Source: Ecdyonurus torrentis
Lineage: Eukaryota > Arthropoda > Insecta > Ephemeroptera > Heptageniidae
Direction of reading: 5' to 3'
Assembly: GCA_949318235.1 (NCBI GenBank)
Contig: OX439127.1
Location: 18,584,042-18,648,041, forward strand
DNA length: 64,000 nt
Made by a program: the position numbers and the translations under genes. Position 1 is the first letter of the stretch, and each line of letters begins with the position of its first letter. The notes below the pieces were generated by a model. The model searched no databases, was not told the origin of the DNA, and saw only the letters and a list, made by a program, of their open reading frames with translations. Shown here in pieces: positions 39,847-53,689 of this stretch.

Positions 39847-41228
39847 ATGTAAGTCTGCGCGTATATATGGAAAATATATAAAAATATATGTTATTTTTCC
39901 TTTTTTAACTTTTTTTTATGTATTTTATTTTACAATTGTATAAATTTAATTAAAAATGTACAAATTTAACAAGGTCGTGTTTAACTTCTGTATGAGCCTT
40001 GAAAGTTTTCAGTATATAATAGTTAATATAATAGTCTGCAGTCATTGCTTTGTGTCTTATTATACATGCAATATCTCAATAAGTATTAATTCCAAAATCT
40101 AAATCAAAATTTATTGAAAAATAATGTTCATCGATAAATAAATTATTTGAGTTTGAAATAAATTTAAATATTTGACGAAGGGTGGGGGTGGTAAATAGCT
40201 CTATGGCTTTAGTGTAATTTTGTATGAAATCTAATACATGCGTCACATGAAGCTGTTAAAATAATAAACTTTTGGGACGTTTATGAAACCTAACGAGCTC
40301 TTAACGAAAAGTTACAAAAATGTCGACAAAAGATTTGTGTTTGTTAAATTAATAAGGTACGATGACACAAGTTTGTAGCTGAGTTATAGTAAGGTGGATG
40401 ACTTCCCTATATACAGTACAAGGTTATTCCATAAAATATTTCGCCCCCTACTTCTCTTGTAAGTAAGGTACAACAGCCTCTCTCTCTCCCCTCCTAATGA
40501 TAAAATATGAGATATTTTTAAATTTACGTAATTATAGCGTCTTAATAATAATAAAAATTGTTTATTATAGATAGTGATTTAAAAGAGTAAAACTGATTAC
40601 CTTGTTTATGCATGTTAATTGAACGAGTATAGATTAAAAAGCATTTTGGATTTGATGGTGCAATAATTGAACAGCATATTGATAACGAAACCTTGTAAAC
40701 CATGACCTACACTTTTGATCTTGCTTCTTTATGATGTAAAGATTATAGACGGTCAAAATACAAATATATAGTAAAAATAAACCTCATTAAAAGTATATCT
40801 GTATTTTATAAGTTGCCATGGAAACTTGCTTTAAAGTAAATTGAGTCTATTTAATTTTTAATGTTAATCCAATACTATATAGCTTTACTTTTTCAATTTA
40901 TGTTATTCCATTTTTTTTTCTATTTATAGTTATTTATTAATGAGTATAAGAATTGAAAAGTCAAATAAGATTTTATATAAATATTGGTTATATCCATGAC
41001 ATTAAAGAAATTAAAATTTGATTAGTTCGTAATTATATTTTTCTTTGGATTTTTTTTTAAAATTAATACCTGTTTGATAAATCATAACTTCATAAGAATA
41101 GTAAAAACTGTGAGAATTAAGTAAATAAAAGAATGGTACTATTTGAAAGCAAAGTGGATTTACTTAAATTGACGATGTTTCATTATTTTTGCGTGTTTTC
41201 ATTTTTTTTTTTTTTTTTTAGCTTTACG

Positions 41229-41452
41229 CACGGAAAGAACAAATCGTGTAATTTATGCTGCATTTATGTCATTATAGCATTAAATGATGCTGAATTAGAA
41301 CAAAGAACAACATAAACAATAAATACTGTACAACATAATATTTTTGTTACGTAACAGTGATTATGCAGCATAGCAAAGATTATGCTGTGTTGAACAAATT
41401 GTGCTGAAAAGTATAGCTTTGTGATGTTTAAGTTTTTATTTTTGTTTGTGTG
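41229..41452 (-). mobile_element. TA-flanked palindromic MITE, family 1, copy 6
   Basis: Begins CACGGAAAGAACAAATCGTG and continues 'taatttatgctgcatttatg' then 'cattatagcattaaatgatg', collinear with copies 3 and 8. The right end is degraded ('tatttttgtttgtgtg') but recognisable against TTTTTGTCCATG. Confidence 0.68.
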
Positions 41453-42482
41453 AGATAGAAATAAATAGTATAAATAATATAGTATAACATTTAATTAAGA
41501 TAGACACGATGCTCACTTTAAAAAAAAAAAAAAAAAAAAATCTTGTCACAAACACGCCAAAAAAAGTTTAACATACAACGTAAATAAAGTACTTTTTTTA
41601 AAATTATTTACCTAATTTTTTTTTCATAAAACTTGATGTACGTAAATAAAATAAAAATACGTTAACAATTCACTTTCAGAGTAAACAATCTAAGTAAGAT
41701 TGATTGACATCCTTCGTATTAATATCAAATCTTACGCATAGCAACAACAAATCTCTTATGGTTACAAATTTAAAAAGTAAAAAATAATATAAATAAACTT
41801 CATAATATATTCACAAGTAAATTAAATTTAAAGATGATTTTTAACTTAAAGTGCAAATTTTATTGTGCACCCCCCCCCCCCCCTAATCTTAATTCTTTTG
41901 CGATTTATTTTAGTAATATTTACGTATAGCTTGTAATTTTTGATTTATAATAGACTTTTTCTCAATATATTTTTTTTACATAACGATGTAACGCACATTT
42001 TTTTTTCATACAGAACTTTAAGTAAGTTTATTTTACAATATGTTAATACGTAATATTTTAATTTACGATATTATGCAGTCGTTGACCATTACAAAATACG
42101 CATCAACAAAAAGTATGAATACTGTAGTGTATAGTTTATTGAATTATATTATTTTGACATTTATATATATAAATAAAAATATTTTTAAAATCCTCAGAGT
42201 AAATACACAAACCCATCGTGGGTTCATAAGTTTCAATAGTAATGTTTACGATTTTGCAATTATTATTATTGTTAATCATTCAACAGACTTTATGTTTAAG
42301 TACATAAATTTAATTATTTTATGAAATCTGGTATACATTTTTATCTTAAAATTATTATAGCAGTTTTATCTAACTGTGTGTGTGAGTGTTTGTAGGATGT
42401 TATAAAAAAAAGAAAAAAAGAAAGAAGATAAATAACGATGGAAATGGAATTATTTTGACCACGAAAGCTTTATTTTTGTGGT

Positions 42483-42486
<4 letters not shown>

Positions 42487-42543
<57 letters not shown>
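42487..42543. repeat. (CT)n microsatellite
   Basis: About 28 CT units, grading into CCCCTC sequence. Confidence 0.94.
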
Positions 42544-42546
<3 letters not shown>

Positions 42547-43184
42547 CCTCTCCCCCTTTCCTCACGCTTCATATGAGTGCACTCGTACTCATTTCTGTGT
42601 AAAAAATAAATACATAAAAAAATTTTACTTTTTAGATTTTTATTATTTTTAGTATGTGTAAAATTATTAACTGTCTGGGTATATAAAGTTTCAGATTTCT
42701 TATTTAATATGTTTCAAAAAAATTTATACTTCAAATAATAATTTTTATAATTTTTCATATTATATCAAAATTAGTTTTTCAAAACGAAAATGCCGCAGCA
42801 GTTTTTCTCATAACATAGAAAACATAATATAAATAGAACATAAATTTTTGAGTTGAGTACGTTATGAAATTTAGATCGAGGTATAATAGTATAATTACAT
42901 GCGGTAATAGAATAATAATGTATACTACACATGTTATCAATAGTTTTCATGTTCTCATGTTTCTCATTCTCTGTAAAAATGTCTTAATATTCATATCATT
43001 GTTATCCAACATTAAAATACATATTAATGACAGATACTATTTCACTACGTTAAGAGGAGAATGATACAGTAAAATGATACCATTTCATTTTAAAATGGAA
43101 AAATTATAAAACAAAATGTAGTATAATATTAATTATAAAGAAGTAACGTTATACACATAAATAATTGGTCTGGATGTAATATTT

Positions 43185-43264
<80 letters not shown>
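43185..43264. repeat. Compound (CT)n(CA)n microsatellite
   Basis: About 33 CT units followed by about seven CA units. Confidence 0.94.
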
Positions 43265-43266
<2 letters not shown>

Positions 43267-44901
43267 TTTCTCTAAAATTAGCTTTATAAAACTTTTTGGT
43301 CGAGTGCATAAATGTACTTTTTGTAGTTTTTTTTTTTTTTTTTTTTTTGAAGACGATACTTTATTATAAAAAAAATACTTCCTCAGTTAAAACATAAAAC
43401 ATCAACAAGGAAAGAAAATTAATTTCAACTCGCAGATTATCTAATTTAGCACCGTTTATAGATATTCAAGAACAAGTGACAGAAAACTTAGTAATTTTTT
43501 GCTACGAGTATATAGTTATGTAATGTGAAAAATGGATGGGAAAAGTTTGCCATTAATTTTTTTTTACAGTCATTTTATTTGTCATGCGTCAAAAAAAAAT
43601 AAAAATAAAAATAAAAAAAACTAATAAAATATTGCAATTTTTTATTTATAGTTGCTATGCTTGTGTGACAAATAGCAATATGTTAAACTATTTCAGAAAA
43701 ATAATTTTGCAGCTTTTTTTTTTGCAGCAGATTTTGGAAAATTATATAAAGCCTCACATTTCTTCCATCATCTTATCGATTAATGCAAGTAGTTCTCATG
43801 TTTTTTTCGTAATAATTTCATTTTTTGTCTGTCAAATTCAGTGCCAGCAGACGTTTGGACATCGGAAGTCTAAACGAAACATTACCGCACATGACTTATA
43901 ATATTTGGTAATTTTTTAATTTTTTAATTTTTTATTTTTTTTTTTTTTTTGATAAGGTATTGATTATTATTTTTAAATAATAGTAATTTCTGGAAATTGT
44001 GTCATAAAAGAAGCTGGAATCAAAAATTTCCAAAGTAATTTTAAATCTGATTAAATATTTACAAAATATTACTCATCTTTAAATGACAAACATGGAAGTG
44101 AAATGAAATCACTATAAAATTTCTCAGACATCTACTTCCTAACGAGCAAAAGTCTTCCTAATAATATTAAGAATATATAATATATATATATATATATATT
44201 AAAAAGATGAAATAGAACAAATATGAGGTTTTAACTTGGCTATTTGCAATTTTCCAAACCGATTAAGCTGCCCATTAGTAAGCAGCTGTACTATGTTTTT
44301 TTTTTTATGAAAACTATTTTTTTTAATAACTAAATATATATTTTTTTTTACCTTTGACACGTCTTAAGGTCATGGCAACAACTTTTTAAGTACTAATGTG
44401 CCAAAAAATTAAAAATAATAATAAAAAAAAGGAAAGAAGAAGAAGAAGAAAAATGTAACATTATGACAAAATAGCTCCTATTTTGACTCATGACTCTGTA
44501 CCACTAGCTAAGTTAATTACAGTGCAAAAATAGTTACCCTGAGTTCCAATTTATTGTGATGCCTTGTTGATATTACAGTTTTAACCATTCTGTATAGTAT
44601 TATAAAGGCAGTCAGTATAATAATATACTAGTTTCTCTGACTATTGTATTTAAAGTGGTGCTGCATAATATCGTATATCGATTACTAACACCGTTTATAC
44701 TCTTTCAAACTTTCTATATATATATAATGTATAATGCTTTAAAACAATAATATTAAAATATAGTATATTTTATACCTATTACTTATTCATCATACAAATT
44801 ACTTCTTTTTTTTTATGACAGATATTATTTTAATAAGAAGAAAAAACGACAAGATAGAAAAAAAAAGTTTTATAAATAATATAACAACTATATACACACG
44901 T

Positions 44902-44908
<7 letters not shown>

Positions 44909-44972
<64 letters not shown>

Positions 44973-44976
44973 ATAT
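44909..44976. repeat. (AT)n microsatellite
   Basis: About 33 AT units with one shift. Open frames on both strands across it are repeat translations. Confidence 0.93.
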
Positions 44977-45458
44977 AAAATAGCGAACAAGGTGATTTAA
45001 AATAGACGCCAACCTCAACTATAAAATGCAGGTTTAGTATATCAATCAATACTTTAGTTGTTTTTAATGAGTCATTATAAAAGTTATCACAATAGCATAA
45101 TTGGTAATTTCGACGAAGCATAAACTTAATAAAAAACAAAATTTTATACTTATAAAACAAAATACTTATAATAATATTTAAATGTATGCAGAAATATGCC
45201 TTTTTTAATAAGTTTTAATAAAGAGGAAAGGTAAGGTATATTCGAGGATGTTCATAAACGAGCGGTGAACAATAATAATGATGAGATTAAGAATCGAGTT
45301 CAAAAACTGTCTTTGAAAAAAAAGAAAAAAAAAAAAAAAAAAAAAGTAACAAGAAACGATAGTGTATAGTTTACAAGTTTAATATAATATAAAAAATGAT
45401 AGCACAAAAAAAAATAATAAAAAAATATTATATATATTGATAACTTTTTTTTTATCAG

Positions 45459-45642
45459 TAATGATGAAATCGAGACTCATCTATGATGAAGTATCTGATT
45501 ACACAGAAAATTGTATTAAAAAAGATACCTCGAAAATGTATAATAATAATTTTGTCGTGTTCAAGCATTTTGTGAGAAAAAGTCGAAAAGTAACCATGAG
45601 CGAGCTAACTATGAAAAATACTGCAAGGAGCTTGAATACTAT
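45459..45642 (+). other. Candidate plus-strand exon, product not recognised
   Basis: A good acceptor (taactttttttttatcag, AG at 45457-45458) is followed by 184 nt with one open frame of 60 codons, then a donor GTAAGA at 45643. The frame starts within MMKSRLIYDEVSDY and is mixed charged/polar, unlike the F/Y/I/K-rich frames of the surrounding AT-rich DNA. G+C is higher than in its flanks. It is antisense within intron 1 of the patched-domain gene. I recognise no domain. An open frame of this length could arise by chance. Confidence 0.2.
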
Positions 45643-47409
45643 GTAAGATAGAAGAATATTTAAAAGAATATAACGTATAAATATATTATTCTATATAACG
45701 TAGTGTTCCTAACGATAATTTTATGTGGCATTATTTATAAACTAGGTTCCAATTAGATATTTTAAGAAATCGGGAATTTTTCATGTCATTTGGAACGAAT
45801 GCGTCCTACCGGTGATTTCTTTTTTAATTTTATTTTAATCACGTATATTATATTATCTAGTTGGCGTCATTTAAATTTCTAAGTTCTAACCTAGCTTTTC
45901 ATTGGTTTCGCTAACCCCTCCGGTAAGAAGCATAAATGAAATTAAGTATGGATGTATGTTTTTATAGTTTATTATACTGGATAAAAAACCAAAACATATC
46001 CAATGAAATCTTGATATATTTTAATAACTCAATAAAATTTAAATCAATCATTTGTTATATGATGTGCTTATATATAGCATGTACAGTATTTCATAATACA
46101 ATAATTTAATTTTGTAATTCCAATAAAACCGTGTTATAAGTTTTTAATAGTAAAAAAAATATAAAATATTGAAAAAAAAAAAAAAAAAGTTATATATTTT
46201 TATATAATGTATTACAATCACTGTGCTACTATTGTAAAAACTATTTTTTGTTAATCTTTCAAACCTTTAGCGTAAGGAAAATAATAATGCAAGCTTGCTT
46301 TAAATATGATTCTGCTCGATAAAACATCCATGTTCGAGTTTATCGTATTAAACAACTAATGAATAAAATACATAAATTAACAAATATATAAGGAAAAAGA
46401 AAATACGTTCATAAATACAAAATACCTAGAACGTTGATGGTATGATAATATCAAACTCTTCAAAAATAATTGAATGCAATTGAGTATAAAAAACAACAGC
46501 AATATAACAAAATACTTTTTAGCGGAAGAAAAATAATGATGCATATTTTATAGTACTTGCTCAGTTAAGAGTAAACATCAGTATAATGAGATCAAATCAA
46601 GAATCCTAGAAATAAAAGTCTGTTAAAAAAAAAAAAAAAAAAAAAAAAGAAAAAAAAAAGAAAAAAAGTTGAACAATTTATTTGAAATTTATTCTATAGA
46701 GGGAAAATGTTTTTGTTTTTATCATTGTTGTTATTATTATTTTTATTAATGAAATACTTCAAAAATATGTTTATATCTTAATGTTATTAATATTTTTAAC
46801 ATTAATTTCTTAGTATTTTTATTATGAAGCTTAATAATTTAAAGGTAAACATCAGACGAACTTAAGAACATTGTTTTATAACTTAATGGCAGTAACTGCA
46901 TGACGGAAAAAAAAAAAAAAAAAACTTAATGGATGAAACTTAACAATTTGGATGGTCTCCATCTCGATGATGGACTTAGAATTGCTCTAAGTGCCATTAA
47001 TTATAATCAACTTATTTTATTTAACTCCTATGATGTAAAAAGCCATTAATAATTGACTGCTATTAATTTAGTAAAAGTACTATACAACAATTATATTGTA
47101 CCTGATTGTACCGCAATGCAGAAATATTCAAGAAAAAATGTTTTACTTATTGTTAGAGCATGTTAAAATTAAGGGTTTTCTTTAAGAGGCTAGTATCTCC
47201 AGAATTCAAAAGTTTTGACTCCGTGTAGTCCGTGTCATTTGCAAGTTCACTTATACTCAGAAAACAAATGTTTACTCACAACGCACAAATGTTTAGAGGG
47301 TACCTAAGAAATTCATTGATTAAGCGTCAAAGAATGAGTGTATTTTCACTAAATATTCAAACTGGTAGAGGCTATAGTGTCGATGCAAGTATAATTAGTA
47401 CTAGTGATA

Positions 47410-47634
47410 CACGTACAAAAATAAATATATACATAATAATTATGCTAACCCAATGTAACAACATTTATGCATTACATCATAATTTATATTATGTTGTATA
47501 GTGATTATACTACATAGCATAATTGTTAAAATGTTCAGCATAATAACTTATGTTATTACAAAATAGCAACATTTGTGCTCTATAATATAAGAAGTGCAAC
47601 ATAAATTACGTACCGGTAATTTACTTTTTCTGTG
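47410..47634 (+). mobile_element. TA-flanked palindromic MITE, family 1, copy 7
   Basis: Starts CACGTACAAAAATAAATATA and ends TTTACTTTTTCTGTG, with TA on both sides (47408-47409 and 47635-47636). Inside are 'cataataattatgctaaccc', 'acaacatttatgcattac', 'actacatagcataattgtta' and 'ataaattacgtaccggtaat'. It is most similar to copy 1. It lies at the 3' end of an unrecognised open frame (47.23-47.50 kb), which is therefore partly transposon sequence. Confidence 0.75.
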
Positions 47635-48075
47635 TATCCGTAAACATTAGAGTTTGTACTCTTACTAAGACAGAACCCATGCTCTGGTAGTGAGTATAAA
47701 GCTTATAAACATCTACTAGTATAGAGAGTAAACATTTTAAATACTTAATGTATAGTGTATTGAATTTGGAATATTTTTATAGGGTACTCTAATGCATCAT
47801 AATCAGAGTGTGATATATATAAACATATGTTTCATATGAATGTTTAGAGACAACACTCGATCAGTATCAGTTCTAAAAAAAAAGTAGCCTTAACAAATTA
47901 TATAATATGATACAATTTTCACAGTCCGATATAATTATAGATCATAAGAGAGAAAAAGATATAATATGGAGCTTTACATGGGGCCTAAATAATAATGAAG
48001 AAGACTACAAAAAAAATTAAGGTGGTAATTTTATTTCATATTATCCTAAAAGAGGACATTGCCCTGAATCGATAC

Positions 48076-48257
48076 ATATGTGAATTTCTAATTTTTGAGT
48101 TCATTAAGTATTTTTAATTAATTTTTAAAAGTCACGAAATGACATCACAGGCTGCACTTTATACATATGGGCATATAGGAAAAGTTGCAACCATTTCGTG
48201 ACTTTCAAAAATTAATTAAAAAATACTTAATGAACTCAAAAATTAGAAACTTACATA
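48076..48257. mobile_element. Foldback element / inverted repeat (about 182 bp)
   Basis: Arms of about 66 bp (48076-48141 and 48192-48257) flank a spacer of about 50 bp. They share blocks such as 'tttctaatttttgagttcat', 'taagtattttt' and 'agtcacgaaatg', with only a few differences. No coding capacity. A MITE-type element is the likeliest explanation. Confidence 0.6.
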
Positions 48258-49139
48258 TTATGTAACAATTCTTGACAATGTACTCTTTCAGAATATACAA
48301 CAAAATTACACCCAAATTTTTTTTAGTCTTCCTCATTACAAAATTAGCATGGCCAATATTTTTTCGTAGGTAAAATTGTCTAGAAATCCAAACCTGTTTA
48401 CTTGTAAAACTGATCTTTATAACTGCACGATGCTTTTTTTTTTTTTTTTTTTTTTTTGTTACGCTTGTATGAATAAATTTAATAGTTATATGTGACATAT
48501 TGTTTACACTTTACGGTAGTGCGTGGGTAGAAAAGATATAAAGACATCATGAGTGATTAATATCAAAAATTGAAATGTGGAAACTTACGTTCAACATTAT
48601 CAATGGAGCAAAAAAAATCGGATTATAAAAAAATAATAATAATAAATAAAAACAAACAAACAGGAAAAGAAAAGTAAATAAATCGGAAATAAGTTTCAGT
48701 TACAATCTCTTTCATTATATGATGAAGTTTTCCTTCGCTCTCTCATTCTCCAGCTTGCTTGTTCACTATATACACTACACATAGATACAGAGATGTATAC
48801 AGATAAAAATAAGTCGAAATAAAATAGACCCAATAAACAACCAAAAGTCTATACAAATTGAAATTACATTATATTACTTTATCATATAAGTAATCAATAA
48901 TCAATTCAGTTTTGTTTTCCAATACTTTGTATATTATGTAAGTTAAATTAATCAAATCAAATATATGGTTTAATTACGCTTCAAACTTATACTTTTTCAA
49001 TACCGTCGGGCACTCGTTTTCATAAAAGGTTATTCCAACACCTAATGTTTCATTTTTTTTTTTTTTAAATAAAGTCCCTTGGAGAGGCAAGTAATATTTA
49101 AGTTTTTAGGTTTTTTTTTTTTTTTTCATTAACAACTTT

Positions 49140-49140
<1 letters not shown>

Positions 49141-49183
<43 letters not shown>
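49141..49183. repeat. (AG)n microsatellite
   Basis: About 21 AG units; the last long AG/CT array before the gene's promoter. Confidence 0.93.
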
Positions 49184-49186
<3 letters not shown>

Positions 49187-50915
49187 GCTATTTAATAATA
49201 ATAATAATAATAACATATTAACCAAAAATTTGCTTATAATTAATCTTCACAAGATTAATAAAATATTAAAATAAGTTTTATAAATCAATATTATATCTAC
49301 TCAATTAATTTATGTATTAGAAATTTGATAAAAAAAAATAATATAATTTTAAGTATATAACATTAATTAAACATTGAATCTTGTATTATGATGTGTTTAT
49401 TTCAGTAATTGATGAGATATGTAATTAAGCGCAAAATATCGTAGATACGTCTTACAGTATTATTATACTGATACGGTGAATAATGCAAAGCAGCTATATG
49501 AAATCAAACTTGTGCACGTTTTAATTAAATGTCAACTACAGAAGAGTTTATAGACTTAACAATTTGTATAATAACAAGAAAAAAATATATATAAATATAG
49601 GAAATATTTATTAAAATAACCTGTTATTACATCAAAAAGTATTAAATTAATTTACTATGTTCAATATAGATTTTCTATAGAACTTTGATAAAAAAAAGGG
49701 ATAAAAAAAAGTATATAGAAAACGTAAAAAAATAAAGAGTATTAAAGTTTTTTCCTTTACATTTTCTGCTTTATGTTTGTTAAATAGATTTTGTTTGTGT
49801 ATTTATCAAACACATTTTATTTTTATTATTAAAAAAAAAAACTTTCATTTTAATTTACATTTTAGGAACTGAGATGGAAATTTAATCAATATTTTATCAG
49901 TTTAAAAACTAATCTTTATACGAAAGATAATGATATGTATCTTGAATACAGTGTCTTGAAATAGAATTTTACATAATATATTATAGAAAATATAAACGAG
50001 AAATTATATTATTTAGTAATTCTATTAATTTTAATAGCAATTATGAATACATTAATTTATAAAGTGTTATAATATCTCTCGCCTTCAATTTTATATTATT
50101 ATTAATTTTATATTATGTTTATTTATTTACAACAAAAGTAAAATATTATAGAAAAGTTGTAACTGTATTATAAACTACTTCTTGTTTGTTCATATTAATT
50201 ACTCAATCGTAATAGTGCATTTTATTAACATTTTGAAGTTTTTATTTTATGTATATTAATTTTAAGAATACGTAACGAATTTAAAATGTAAATATATTTA
50301 ATGAAAACTTTGTTTTTGATGTTTTTGTTTTTTTTATTTTATTTTTTTCTATTAATTTTTCATTATTACTATTTATTTACGCGGAATGAAGTGTTTGATG
50401 AGTGCTAGGGTGATTGTCGTATAAAAGGAGTGTCAATCATGTAACGTACAGTTAGCTAAGTGCTTTACAAACAACTTTTCTTTTAGAACATTTTATTTCG
50501 CTTTATTCACATTTATTTTATTACATTTTATTATGATTTTTATTTTATTATATTTAATTTTTTGTTTTTCAGTATTTCCTTTATACAAGTGTCATAAATA
50601 AATATTTCGATAATGCTAAAACTTGGTTTATTTAATCGTATACCTGCGGCCTTCAGATAATGTGTTAAAATTATGTAAGGCCCTGTTAAATGAGTGGACC
50701 ATATAACCTCGATGGCTGTATCAAAATCGATATAAAGAATCATATTCATATAGGATTTTGTAATTGAAAAAAAAAAAAAAAAAAAAGAAAAAAAAGTCAA
50801 GTCCAGTTCAGATATGAATCAACATTTTTGTGTGCAATAAGATTTTATTGAATGCAATCTCCATTAAAAAAATATTAAATTTTCATATAAAAAAAGTTAT
50901 AACTTCTTGCGAACA

Positions 50916-50918
<3 letters not shown>

Positions 50919-50954
<36 letters not shown>
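50919..50954. repeat. Poly-A run, about 36 bases
   Basis: The longest homopolymer in the window; no LINE- or SINE-like sequence is evident next to it. Confidence 0.95.
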
Positions 50955-50957
<3 letters not shown>

Positions 50958-52460
50958 GAATGAATGCATTTATTATTTAATTTTATTATCGATATATTTT
51001 AACGAGACAAATATGTTACATGGTTATGTATTGTAAAACTTTAACTGTACAATAAAAATTATAATAAAAATCTTGACTGGCACTTTTATAAATGTATTTC
51101 CCTGTACATTGAATTATTGATATTGTTTCGTATAATTTAAATCGACGGCTGTTAAACTTTTATAAATAAATAAAATGATAAGCATCGATGTTAACAGTTG
51201 AATATTTAACGATTATTTTGTTCTTTACGATATTGCAGTATACAGAAAAAAGAGAAAGAAACGAATTGATTCAAATTCCAGTTAGCATAACTATTACAAT
51301 AATTTAAAAATAATTCATAGTTTTATTTCTTATGATGCTACTTCCCCTCCCTCCTCCACCCCCCCCCCCTCGGTCAATATATATCAACAGTTATACAGTT
51401 ATATAGAATCAATTTATTTGTATATTGAGACTCTTATCTCTTATTATTGACAGTGTGGTTAAAATTGATTTTTTTTTAAGTGTACTCATAATGTCAACAC
51501 AATGGATATTATCTGTTATAAAACAAAAATGTTAATTATTTTTTATTAGCTTCATACGTATAAGTGTGTCTACTACTACTCATTAAAAAAATTCTGGCAT
51601 TATTGCAGTAATTTTGTAAAAAACAAGCGAAAAACATAGACCCGCAATACTAGAGGATATCAAATTTGGAAACTACATTAAATTTTTCCCCTGCCGCATG
51701 TTATAAGCTATACCTCGTTCCAATGTTAAGCTGTATTTATAAATATTTTTTTAGAAGTTAAAATCAAAACTTTGTAAATTAAAATAATTTGCCCCTTACT
51801 GCCTTCTATAATAATCATAATTTCAATGCAAATCTCATAAAAGTTGGAAATATAAGATTTTAACTATATAAGCCGTAAAAATTAAACAAGTTAGATTGGT
51901 TCTTTATGACAGCTATGAGGAAATTTACTTTGCTCCACGAAAACAAAATGTGGAAGTTCATAGGAATTTAAATAAAGTTAACAATTGACTCGCAGTTGTT
52001 AATCTCCAGGAACCAAAATTGACTTGCTTCCTCGGAACATAAGTTGGCTTAACTTTTACAGCAGAAATACGGTGTATAATATATTTTTTTGTAACTTTAT
52101 ACATTGATATATAAATTGCAATTTTATAGAAATTGAAAATTACCAAAGTTTGTATTTTTTTTAAATATTTTTTTCAACTTGTCGCGCAGAATAACATGTA
52201 TGTAACTATTAATTAATTCATGAAAAAAAAAATTCCTATCAGATGATATTATGATTTATATTAATGATTAAATGTTTGATATATGAAAAGATCGAGTTAC
52301 TGGGGCTAGTAATATTAATAGCATATGATGAAATATATCAACCGTCTGTCAATTTCTTAGGTCAGTGTATTTTTTTGCATTAATTTGATGAAATCTTAAC
52401 TTTTTTTTTAAAACTCCGACCCTAAAGCCTTTCTTATATAGTATAAGAAAAACTTATGTA

Positions 52461-52462
<2 letters not shown>

Positions 52463-52493
<31 letters not shown>
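52463..52493. repeat. Poly-T run, about 31 bases
   Basis: Homopolymer preceded by 'cttatgtaag'; no element recognised alongside. Confidence 0.94.
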
Positions 52494-52495
<2 letters not shown>

Positions 52496-53547
52496 CTTAT
52501 TCTTAAAATTATTAGTTTTCTAGGCGTTTTAAATAATACATATATTTTTAAAAAATGCAAATAATTCCCTATCATATTTGAAATGAAAAAACAAAATTAC
52601 AATATTGAATAAAATTGTATACTATCATAGCTGTATAATATGTATATGTTATAATATTATTTCATTTTTGTATCGCTTATAACGGGTAACGGTTGGAAAA
52701 TAAAATATTTTTTTATCATATTATGTTTTCTATGTTGTTCTTTGTTTTAATAGATTTGAATATTGGATAAGCTATTATAAATATTATCAAAAACAGTTAA
52801 ACTATAGTTATCAATGAAAAATAATAATCATCATAGATATTAATATTTAATCATTTGATTTTTTTTTTTAAGACATTGAAACTTTTCTTATATAAATGTC
52901 TAAAGGTTGTCATATATTTATATAATATAAATTTCATTAATAATAAAATTATTGAAATTCTTATAATTATATTAATTTTATATGAATCCCTTTTTAATCT
53001 GATGACAGGGTTTTATTTAAATTTGAAATGAATAAAAATTCCAGGAAAAAAAAAGGAAAAAAAGAAGAAAAAAATGTTGTTCCATATTATATAAAGTTAA
53101 AAGTTTATCACGATAATGAAAATATTTATTTTTATTAACGTTTTGATTATATTATATTAATGAACATAGTGATTAGTGCTTAAAGTGAAGTTGACAGACT
53201 TACGGAACTTATATAGTCTTTCTCTCCTATACTAAAAATATATGAATATTTAAGATTACAATTTTTATGGCAAAAAAATTAAGGAATTTTGTTAATACGA
53301 GCACACAAAATATATTTTATTTTGTTCTCCGCTTCTTTATTAAGTTTATTAACCCATTTTTACAATCAGACTATATCATTATTGAACAATTTATATATAA
53401 AAAAAAAGAAGAAGACTGTAAAAAAATAGACTTTTGTATATCTGACATATGACTACTATATAATTTTTATTCTTATAAATTTTACAACTCTCAAATTCAA
53501 ATTTAGTTAAATAAAAATTTGGAAGAGAATAGAATTCTTGCACAAAT

Positions 53548-53689
53548 AAGTCCTCTTCGCACGGAGTAATAATTTCAGTGCTTTTTAAATTTGTAGTGAG
53601 TTTTTTTTTTCTTTTTCTCTTTTTTTTTTTAAGAAATAATTTTTTTTGCGCACTGAAATTATTGCTCCGTGTGAACGTGACTTAAGAAT
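53548..53689. mobile_element. Short inverted-repeat element (about 140 bp)
   Basis: The termini share AAGTC, then TTC-CACGGAG-AATAATTTCAGTGC in inverted orientation (left 53548-53581, right about 53649-53685), separated by a T-rich spacer. The right end abuts TTAA. The arms diverge slightly at their tips but 22 of the inner 24 or so bases match. No coding sequence. Confidence 0.5.

Noticed and set aside
47232..47501. Plus-strand 89-codon frame (MFRGYLRNSLIKRQRMSVF...).
   Set aside because: Its last third is inside a family-1 MITE copy, and the rest overlaps another dispersed repeat.
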